Positions 42,045 to 47,915 of a DNA stretch of 47,915 bases are shown one piece after another (within the stretch, counting starts at the first letter, position 1; every line of letters starts with the position of its first letter). The DNA is taken from the NCBI GenBank assembly GCA_045223915.1, contig JBGUZU010000030.1, positions 1 to 47,915 of the forward strand, written 5' to 3'. The translations under genes were made by a program, and so were the position numbers. The DNA is from Ruminimicrobiellum sp045223915 (GTDB lineage: Bacteria > Elusimicrobiota > Endomicrobiia > Endomicrobiales > Endomicrobiaceae). The notes beneath the pieces were generated by a model. That model was not told the origin of the DNA, searched no databases, and was given only the letters and a program-made list of their open reading frames with translations.

Positions 42045-43985
42045 ATGAAAAAATTTATTACTTTATTATTGTTGTTTTTTGTTTTTGTATCAGCTTATTG
42101 CTTTGCAAAGAACGAAATTAAAAATACCGAAATGACGGTAGAAGCTCAAAAGTTAAATGTTATTTTTGACGGACAGGGTTATGATGGCATGAATTTGTAT
42201 AACATATCCGGAAGTAACTTTTTATCTTTGAGAGAATTGGCAAGTTTTTGTCAGGCAAGATTGGAATGGTATTCGGTAAGTAAAAAAGTTTCAATGAAAT
42301 TAAAAAACAGATCTATAGATATTTTTTATGATTCAAGAAAAGTTTCATTCGGTAAAAACAAAGTAAAACTCAAAATGCCTTCTGTAATGATAAACAAGGA
42401 AGTTTATATACCTGTGGAATTTTTAGAATTAAAATATTTTCCTGAAATGTTAGAAGCGGTTGTAAATTTTGATGTAAAGCACAGAATACTTAATGTTTCA
42501 TCTGTTTCCAATATATCTGCCGTAAGATATTACACGAAGGAAAATAACACCCAGATTGTTATAGAACTTGAAGAACAAATGATGCATACGATAAAAAAAG
42601 CCAAAAATTCCATTATTGTTGCTTTTCAAAGAGGTAAAATTATCAAAGACAGTATTGTGGCAAACAACGGAGCAATAAAAGATATTTCTTATGAAACAAA
42701 GGGCAGGGAAGCTATTTTTACAATAAATTTAGCTCAAACACCAAAATCCGTAAGGGTCCAAAATTTTAAAAAACCTTTTAAATTGGTAATGGATATAGAA
42801 CATACAAAACCTGTTGATATGTCTAAACCGGCAAACATATATATACCGGATACTGTAACGAAAACAGATAAAAAAACAATAAGAGCCGTAGAAGAAAAAA
42901 TTATAGATGAACAAAAAGAACAGAAAACGAAAGATATAAAAACGGAAGAAAAAGTCAAAGATGATAGTAAATCTGAGAGTGTTTCTAAAAAACAAGAAGA
43001 ACAAAAAACGACCGAACAGCCTAAAGAGACTGAACAAACCGAACAACAGCAACAAGAAAGCGCAGAAGATATTAGCAGAGATATAGATGTTGTTTCCATA
43101 GATACAAGAATAATTGCAAATGATTCTCAAATATACGATAAACCTGTATTGGAAGAAGAGGAAGATGATTCCGAAGCTCTTGCGAAAGTGAAAGTGGTAA
43201 GTGTTGAGGATGACCAAATTATCGACGACAGTTATGCAATAATTGATGATACGGAAACATTTAAGGATATAATGCCTAAGGTAAAAGAAATTGCTCAAGA
43301 TGCAAAAGTTATAGTTTTGGATGCTGGACACGGCGGACATGATCCCGGAGCTGTAGGACCGCACGGAACAAAAGAAAAAGATATTAACTTAGCTATAGTG
43401 TTGCAATTGGAAAAAGTATTTAAAAAAGATAGAAACTATAAAGTTATTCTTACAAGAAAAGATGATACTTTTATTCCGTTGGTTGAAAGAGCAAATATTG
43501 CAAATAAGAACAAAGCGGATTTGTTTGTTTCTGTTCATTGTAATGCAAATTTAAAGAGAACAGCTTCAGGTTTTGAAATTTATTTCTTGTCTGAAAAAGC
43601 TTCCGATACGGAGGCAGTTTCAACGGAAACATTGGAAAACTCTGTTATTGCATTGGAAGATAAATCGGATGAGAAAAAGACCGTATTGCAAAATATGTTG
43701 TGGTCAATGGTTGTAAACGAATATATAAATGAGTCTTCCGAACTTTCAAGCTTTGTTATTGCAGAAGCTTCAGGAAGATTGAAAATACCGAGCAGAGGAA
43801 TAAAACAGGCAAACTTCTATGTTTTAAGAGGTACTCAAATGCCTTCTGTGCTTGTTGAAACAGCATATATAAGTAATTATACGGAAGAAGCAAAACTGGC
43901 TACAGAAAGTTTCCAAAAATCTGTTGCAGATTCAATATATGAGGGTATAAAGAAATACTATGCAAGAAAAGCAAATAAAAAATAA
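42045..43985 (+). CDS. N-acetylmuramoyl-L-alanine amidase (Amidase_3) with AMIN-like region
   Basis: 646 residues with a signal peptide (1-21). Residues about 35-150 resemble the copper-amine-oxidase N-like domain (I-S-G-S-N-F-L-S-L-R-E-L-A, V-Y-I-P-V-E-F), 150-255 the AMIN domain for cell-wall targeting, and 280-345 a Glu/Lys/Gln-rich linker. The Zn-amidase begins near 420: V-L-D-A-G-H429-G-G-H-D-P-G, then E near 443, S-V-H-C-N-A-N near 496-502, and the catalytic L-V-E-T-A near 604-608. About 60 residues inserted after F-E-I-Y-F-L-S look like the autoinhibitory helix of division amidases. It cleaves the bond between MurNAc and L-alanine. It overlaps murI by 26 bases. Confidence 0.9.
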   Translation: MKKFITLLLLFFVFVSAYCFAKNEIKNTEMTVEAQKLNVIFDGQGYDGMNLYNISGSNFLSLRELASFCQARLEWYSVSKKVSMKLKNRSIDIFYDSRKVSFGKNKVKLKMPSVMINKEVYIPVEFLELKYFPEMLEAVVNFDVKHRILNVSSVSNISAVRYYTKENNTQIVIELEEQMMHTIKKAKNSIIVAFQRGKIIKDSIVANNGAIKDISYETKGREAIFTINLAQTPKSVRVQNFKKPFKLVMDIEHTKPVDMSKPANIYIPDTVTKTDKKTIRAVEEKIIDEQKEQKTKDIKTEEKVKDDSKSESVSKKQEEQKTTEQPKETEQTEQQQQESAEDISRDIDVVSIDTRIIANDSQIYDKPVLEEEEDDSEALAKVKVVSVEDDQIIDDSYAIIDDTETFKDIMPKVKEIAQDAKVIVLDAGHGGHDPGAVGPHGTKEKDINLAIVLQLEKVFKKDRNYKVILTRKDDTFIPLVERANIANKNKADLFVSVHCNANLKRTASGFEIYFLSEKASDTEAVSTETLENSVIALEDKSDEKKTVLQNMLWSMVVNEYINESSELSSFVIAEASGRLKIPSRGIKQANFYVLRGTQMPSVLVETAYISNYTEEAKLATESFQKSVADSIYEGIKKYYARKANKK

Positions 43986-44775
43986 CAGAGCCATAGGAAT
44001 ATTTGATTCGGGTTTTGGCGGACTTACGGTTATGTCGGCTATATCGAAATTGTTGCCGAATGAAAATCTTATTTATTTCGGAGATACGGCACATGTTCCT
44101 TACGGCTCGAAATCCAAAAAAATAGTTACCGAGTTTGCAACAAAAATTTCCAAGTTTCTTGTTAAAAACAATGTAAAGATGATTGTTATTGCCTGTAATA
44201 CGGCTTCCGCATTCAGCTTGGATTATTTGAAAAAAAATATTAAAGTTCCGGTTATAGGTGTGATAAAAGCCGGTTCTGTAATGGCGGCACAAAATACAAA
44301 AAATAAAAGAGTCGGTGTTATAGGTACGGAAGGAACCGTTAAAAGCAGTGCTTATGAAAAAGAAATTAAAAAGTATGATAATAAAATAAATTGTTTTTCG
44401 AAGGCATGTCCGTTGTTTGTTCCGTTGGTTGAAGAAGGGTGGAATAACGGCAAAATAACGGAAGATATTATAAATGTTTATTTAAAAAATTTGGTTGATA
44501 AGAAGATAGATACGATAATTTTGGGATGTACTCATTATCCGTTATTAAAAGAGACAATAAAAAAAGTTATAGGTAAAAAGATAAACATTATTGATTCGGC
44601 AAATGCTGTTGCATTGGCAGTGAAGGCACTATTAACAGAAAAAAAATTATTGAGAACTTCGGGTAAAGCTACATATAAATTTTATGTCAGTGACGGTCCG
44701 GAAAAATTTAAAAATATAGGCAGTAAATTTTTAGGTAAAAAAATATTAACCGTAAAAAAAGTGGAGATAGATTAA
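43960..44775 (+). CDS. murI: Glutamate racemase
   Basis: 271 residues; makes D-glutamate for peptidoglycan. Motifs: F-D-S-G-F-G-G-L-T (14-22), I-A-C-N-T-A-S with the first catalytic Cys, and L-G-C-T-H-Y-P with the second. The gene starts 26 bases inside the amidase gene, GAGGG upstream, and so is tied to a peptidoglycan hydrolase in one transcript. It is one base short of the next gene's ATG. Length is normal. Confidence 0.96.
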   Translation: MQEKQIKNNRAIGIFDSGFGGLTVMSAISKLLPNENLIYFGDTAHVPYGSKSKKIVTEFATKISKFLVKNNVKMIVIACNTASAFSLDYLKKNIKVPVIGVIKAGSVMAAQNTKNKRVGVIGTEGTVKSSAYEKEIKKYDNKINCFSKACPLFVPLVEEGWNNGKITEDIINVYLKNLVDKKIDTIILGCTHYPLLKETIKKVIGKKINIIDSANAVALAVKALLTEKKLLRTSGKATYKFYVSDGPEKFKNIGSKFLGKKILTVKKVEID

Positions 44776-44776
44776 T

Positions 44777-45145
44777 ATGAAATATAAACTTTCCGTATTT
44801 AAACATTTTTCATCGGCACATGCTTTAAGAGGATATAAAGGCAAATGCGAAAATTTGCATGGGCACAATTGGAAAGTAAGAGTTTGCCTTTGCGGAACAA
44901 AGCTTGATGAAATAGGTATGCTTGTAGATTTTACCGATATGAAAGCACACCTCGATAAAATCATGGCAAAATTGGATCATAAATTTTTAAATGAAACAGC
45001 TCCTTTCGATAAGATAAATCCTACGGCGGAAAATATCGCAACGTTTATATTTAACGAAATGAAAATATTTGAAACCGAAGATATAAAAGTTTGTGAAGTT
45101 GAAGTGTGGGAAAGTGAAACTTCTTCTGCAGTGGTGTCACAATGA
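44777..45145 (+). CDS. queD: 6-carboxytetrahydropterin synthase QueD
   Basis: 122 residues. It converts dihydroneopterin triphosphate to 6-carboxytetrahydropterin in the preQ0/queuosine pathway. The zinc histidines are in F-S-S-A-H (11-15) and L-H-G-H-N-W; the catalytic Cys is in G-K-C-E-N. L-D-H and W-E-S-E-T-S are also typical. GGAG lies upstream, in the end of murI. Its stop overlaps queC by four bases (ATGA). Confidence 0.95.
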   Translation: MKYKLSVFKHFSSAHALRGYKGKCENLHGHNWKVRVCLCGTKLDEIGMLVDFTDMKAHLDKIMAKLDHKFLNETAPFDKINPTAENIATFIFNEMKIFETEDIKVCEVEVWESETSSAVVSQ

Positions 45146-45789
45146 AACAAAAGGCAATAATATTATTTTCAAGCGGTCTTGATTCCACAACAGTTTTGTA
45201 TTATGCAATGAGTAAAGGGTATGATTGTCATTGCTTAATATTCGATTACGGGCAAAAGCATAATAAAGAAGTAGAAAATGCCAAAAAATTTGCTAAAAGT
45301 TTAAAGTTAAATTATCATGTTGTAAAAACTTCTATCCCTTGGGACACAAGTTCATTAATAAATAAGAATAAAAAAATTCCGGAACATAAACAAATAAAAG
45401 AAGGTTTTGTCCCGTCAACTTATGTTCCCGGAAGAAACACCATATTTTTGTCGTATGCAATTTCATATGCGGAAACGATAAAGGCAAAAAAAATATTTTT
45501 AGGAATTAACGCAGTCGATTTTTCTTCATATCCGGATTGTACCCCGCAATATTTAAAATCCATGCAGCAGGTTATGAAAGCATTAAACAATGGTATAGAA
45601 ATTTGTGCTCCCATAGAAAAATATTCTAAAGCTCAAATAATAAAGTTGGGAACAAAGCTAAAAGTTCCTTATGAAAAAACTTGGAGCTGTTACAACGGTA
45701 AAAACAAACCTTGCGGAAAGTGTGATTCCTGCAAATTAAGAGCCAAAGGTTTTAAAGAGGCAGGTATAGATGATCCGGCACTCAAATAA
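45142..45789 (+). CDS. queC: 7-cyano-7-deazaguanine synthase QueC
   Basis: 215 residues; ATP-dependent conversion of 7-carboxy-7-deazaguanine to preQ0. The P-loop reads F-S-S-G-L-D-S-T, where most family members have S-G-G-x-D-S, a mild change. The zinc site is at the C-terminus: C-Y-N-G-K-N-K-P-C-G-K-C-D-S-C. P-G-R-N-T-I-F-L is also typical. It starts in the queD stop (ATGA) and its end overlaps queE by 20 bases. Confidence 0.96.
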   Translation: MKQKAIILFSSGLDSTTVLYYAMSKGYDCHCLIFDYGQKHNKEVENAKKFAKSLKLNYHVVKTSIPWDTSSLINKNKKIPEHKQIKEGFVPSTYVPGRNTIFLSYAISYAETIKAKKIFLGINAVDFSSYPDCTPQYLKSMQQVMKALNNGIEICAPIEKYSKAQIIKLGTKLKVPYEKTWSCYNGKNKPCGKCDSCKLRAKGFKEAGIDDPALK

Positions 45790-46507
45790 AAAATCCATAA
45801 ATTCTTTAATTATTGCACCGATAGACGAAGTGTTTTTTTCGTATCAGGGTGAAGGAATATATGCCGGAATACCACAGATATTTGTAAGATTTTCCGGATG
45901 CAATTTGAGGTGTGATTATTGCGATACACCAAAATCTTTAAAAATAAATTCCGGTTCAAAATATTTTACAACACAAGCTCTGTTTGAATATATAACAGAC
46001 ACATATAATCAAAATAAAAATAAATTTTACGGGCAAAAACCTTCGGTTTCATTTACCGGAGGAGAACCGTTAATATATACGGACTTTATTTTAGAGTTAA
46101 TACAAAAATATTTGAAAAATAAATTTTCTGCTTATATCGAAACTAACGGAAGTTTACCGCAACAAATAAAAAAGATTTATAAGTATTGTGATGTCGTATC
46201 TATGGATATAAAGTTTAAATCTGCCTGTAAAAGAGATTTGTTTAAAGAACATACCGGTTTTCTAAAAATATGTAAAAATAAAGTTTTCGTAAAAACCATT
46301 ATAACAGAAAATACTGCCGAAAAAGAATTTGTAAAAGCCGTTAACACTATTTCAAAAGTGTCAGATAAAATTCCGCTTATTATTCAACCTGCAAGTTTTG
46401 ATAATATTACAAATCAAAAAGTCTTAAAGTTTTATTCTATAGCAACAGTAAAAATAAAAGATGTCAGAATATTGCCGCAATTACACAAATTGTGGAAAAT
46501 AAGATGA
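45770..46507 (+). CDS. queE: 7-carboxy-7-deazaguanine synthase QueE (radical SAM)
   Basis: 245 residues. The radical SAM motif C-N-L-R-C-D-Y-C is at about 45-52 after E-G-I-Y-A-G-I-P and R-F-S-G. T-G-G-E-P-L near 100-105 binds SAM. It rearranges carboxytetrahydropterin to 7-carboxy-7-deazaguanine. Completes queD-C-E; folE, queF and tgt are not in the window, so whether the product is queuosine is inferred. Its start lies inside queC. Confidence 0.95.
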   Translation: MIRHSNKKSINSLIIAPIDEVFFSYQGEGIYAGIPQIFVRFSGCNLRCDYCDTPKSLKINSGSKYFTTQALFEYITDTYNQNKNKFYGQKPSVSFTGGEPLIYTDFILELIQKYLKNKFSAYIETNGSLPQQIKKIYKYCDVVSMDIKFKSACKRDLFKEHTGFLKICKNKVFVKTIITENTAEKEFVKAVNTISKVSDKIPLIIQPASFDNITNQKVLKFYSIATVKIKDVRILPQLHKLWKIR

Positions 46508-46571
46508 AAATTGCAAAGCAATTTTGAGGCATAGATGTATAGAAGTATGGATGTATGGAAACTACAAGAAC
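46506..46571 (+). repeat. Dispersed-repeat intergenic segment
   Basis: It opens with AAAATTGCAAAGCAATTTT (46506-46524), the same 19-bp palindrome as after feoB, followed by ATGTATAGAAGTATGGATG-type short repeats (about 46534-46556). It lies between queE and the RNase H gene. No poly-U run follows the palindrome, so termination of the que run here is unclear. Confidence 0.55.
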
Positions 46572-46626
46572 AACAAAAGATTAGATTGAGCAATGAAAAA
46601 ATTGTTTTTTATTTGGAGAAACAACA

Positions 46627-47310
46627 ATGACGATGTGCAGAAGTGAGTTGGAACAATTTGGAAACAAATTTGTGAAAATATTAAATGATAATGAACTTAT
46701 AGCAAGTTTTGATGATACTTGTTTTAGGGATTATTTATTGCAAATATCATTGAAAAATAAATTAATTAAATTGGGTAAAATCGGGGTTTATTATAAACCG
46801 TCAAAGAAATCGTTTTCGCTGGTTACTACAAACATTAAAGATAAAGAATCCGTTGAAATTATAAACAAATGTTGGGATGAAGTTAACGGATTCAAAACAT
46901 TTAAAGAAGAGTCCGGCATTTATGAAGCTTTTGTTGACGGTTCTTATATAGATGGTAAAACAGGATACGGTGCGGCAATATTTTTGGGTGATAAAGAAAT
47001 AGAAAAGTTTTCCGGAAGGCTTGATGATACATCAACAAGGCAGTTCGGAGGGGAACTTTATTCGGTTACTCTTGTTTTAAAATGGTGCGAACTAAATAAT
47101 ATAAAGAAAATAAGAATAAATTATGATTATTTGGGTATTGAATATTTTGCTACGGGTAAATGGAAACCAAAAAACAGTCTTGCTCAAGAGTATGTGGAAA
47201 TAGTTTCTTCATGTGACATAGATATATTGTGGCGAAAAATAGATAGCCATACCGGAAATAAAAAGAATGATTTAGCGGATAAATTAGCTAAAGAAGGTGT
47301 TAATAAGTGA
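46627..47310 (+). CDS. RNase H type I-domain protein with unknown N-terminal extension
   Basis: 227 residues. The C-terminal part (about 97-227) is an RNase H fold: F-V-D-G-S (first Asp), G-G-E-L-Y-S-V (Glu), N-Y-D-Y-L-G (Asp) and S-H-T-G-N-K-K-N-D-L-A-D-K-L-A (His and last Asp), so the D-E-D-D set is complete. It would cut RNA in RNA-DNA hybrids. The N-terminal 95 residues do not match the usual hybrid-binding domain by eye; they contain I-G-V-Y-Y-K-P-S-K-K-S-F-S-L-V-T, perhaps a small nucleic-acid-binding domain. T-T-G-G-A-G-A precedes the ATG. Confidence 0.82.
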   Translation: MTMCRSELEQFGNKFVKILNDNELIASFDDTCFRDYLLQISLKNKLIKLGKIGVYYKPSKKSFSLVTTNIKDKESVEIINKCWDEVNGFKTFKEESGIYEAFVDGSYIDGKTGYGAAIFLGDKEIEKFSGRLDDTSTRQFGGELYSVTLVLKWCELNNIKKIRINYDYLGIEYFATGKWKPKNSLAQEYVEIVSSCDIDILWRKIDSHTGNKKNDLADKLAKEGVNK

Positions 47311-47311
47311 A

Positions 47312-47366
47312 TTTCACAAAAATTTCACAAATGTTTCAAGGAAAGTTTTCACAAAAAGACTATAAT
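47312..47366 (+). promoter_or_regulatory. Pho-box-like direct repeats and -10 before the last gene
   Basis: TTTCACAAA occurs exactly at 47312, 47323 and 47347, and a partial TTTCAAGGA at 47334, so the first three are spaced 11 bp apart. TATAAT follows at 47361-47366 with no good -35. Direct repeats every 11 bp ending near a -10 fit binding by an OmpR/PhoB-type response regulator that replaces the -35 contact. The regulator is not known. Confidence 0.55.
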
Positions 47367-47477
47367 TTAGAATAGTGAAGCAGCAAATAAAAAATATATT
47401 GAAAAAATAAGGAAAATAGACTATAAAATTAAGTAGTATTTTGTAAAGGAAGTAAAAGAGAAAATAAGGGATATATA

Positions 47478-47915
47478 ATGAAAGGATTGATTAAGGTAAA
47501 ATCAATTAAGGTTTTATTGTCTGTAAGAGTAATGAGAGTTGCTCTTGCTATGCTTATTTTTTGCAGTATGATAATAAACGGATTTATGCCGAAATCAATA
47601 GAGAATAAAGAGAGTATAGCAGCGATAATCGGAGCAGTGGTAAACAATGTGATAGTAGAGACATTCAAGAGTTGTACGGACACATTGACAGTGATGAGCA
47701 ATAAGGTGACAAAAGATTTGTATAAGTATTTAAGGTTGGGTGAAACAGGAGCTGAAGCCCCGATAAACAGCGGACAGGGTAAAGAAGAAACACCTGTAAA
47801 TACCAGCAGTGACAGCGGAATAGAGATAGAAAGCAGGCAATATAAAGAGCTTGTAGTATATAACGAAGAAGATGAAGCAGTAACAATATCAGTAGGTAAG
47901 ATATCGGAGAGGTTG
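47478..47915 (+). CDS. Start of a secreted or membrane-anchored protein (3' partial)
   Basis: 146 codons are open from the ATG at 47478 to the window edge, with A-A-G-G-G seven bases before it. A basic N-terminus of 19 residues (M-K-G-L-I-K-V-K-S-I-K) leads to a hydrophobic helix (about 20-36: V-A-L-A-M-L-I-F-C-S-M-I-I-N-G-F). Then follows a mixed region with a helix around 45-80 and a Ser/Thr/Glu/Gly-rich stretch (T-P-V-N-T-S-S-D-S-G). The start looks like a long signal peptide. I do not recognise the family. Codon style (ATA, AGC, GGA) recalls the giant adhesin, so it may be another large surface protein. Confidence 0.65.
   Translation, partial: MKGLIKVKSIKVLLSVRVMRVALAMLIFCSMIINGFMPKSIENKESIAAIIGAVVNNVIVETFKSCTDTLTVMSNKVTKDLYKYLRLGETGAEAPINSGQGKEETPVNTSSDSGIEIESRQYKELVVYNEEDEAVTISVGKISERL

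Noticed and set aside
43960..43985. Frameshift between the amidase and murI
   Set aside because: Both genes have complete domains and own start/stop; the 26-base overlap is an ordinary operon feature.

Overview
The window is AT-rich DNA with the standard genetic code from a Gram-negative, oxygen-sensitive bacterium. Gram-negative: an autotransporter-type beta-barrel with an OmpA-like domain, a porin, a TraF/PorV-like barrel and several secreted proteins. Anaerobe: an [FeFe]-hydrogenase-like protein, a flavo-diiron protein, two rubrerythrins, rubredoxin and superoxide reductase. Gene content and style (giant Asn/Thr/Gly-rich adhesin, small envelope genes) fit a host-associated Elusimicrobiota/Endomicrobia-like organism, but no rRNA or other phylogenetic marker is present, so this is only a guess.

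Layout. (1) 1-17973, +: the 3' part (5,990 residues visible) of one giant adhesin. It has a beta-helical passenger built from five long super-modules, then autotransporter-associated repeats, a beta-barrel carrying an unusual Y-x-V-D-G-N repeat insert, a coiled coil and a C-terminal peptidoglycan-binding OmpA-like domain. The frame is open at base 1, so the gene starts upstream. (2) 17974-18368: intergenic, with the adhesin terminator, a palindrome plus DnaA-box-like site, and a consensus promoter driving a compact structured RNA that matches no family I recognise. (3) 18369-21354, -: glnA and a monomeric [FeFe]-hydrogenase-like protein, separated by a 113-bp structured inverted-repeat element. 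(4) 21472-27445, -: metals. A DtxR-type regulator and an HMA-tailed permease form one operon; feoA-feoA-feoB, a small Cys-rich Feo protein and a porin form the next. (5) 27599-30989, -: an oxygen/ROS detoxification operon (rubredoxin, a 3-TM unknown, FprA, superoxide reductase, rubrerythrin, reverse rubrerythrin). (6) 31136-34440, +: a U32 peptidase-family protein coupled to a secreted alkaline-phosphatase fold protein whose catalytic residues are lost. (7) 34443-36412, -: an outer-membrane barrel protein and a one-TM protein. (8) 36575-40397, +: HU, an aminotransferase, homoserine dehydrogenase, a half-size GDT1-family protein and an outer-membrane protein. (9) 40482-46507, +: a GH57-like secreted protein, amidase, glutamate racemase, then queD-queC-queE for the queuosine precursor preQ0. 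(10) 46627-47915, +: an RNase H-type protein, then the 5' end of a secreted protein cut by the right edge, preceded by Pho-box-like direct repeats.

The genes describe an organism that keeps a very large peptidoglycan-tethered surface protein, imports ferrous iron under DtxR-type control, removes oxygen and superoxide by non-heme iron enzymes, and remodels peptidoglycan. The points most worth following are the novel-looking RNA after the adhesin, the architecture of the adhesin C-terminus (two cysteines flanking the barrel, repeat insert, OmpA tail), the dead alkaline phosphatase, and short purine-rich dispersed repeats that invade intergenic and coding DNA.
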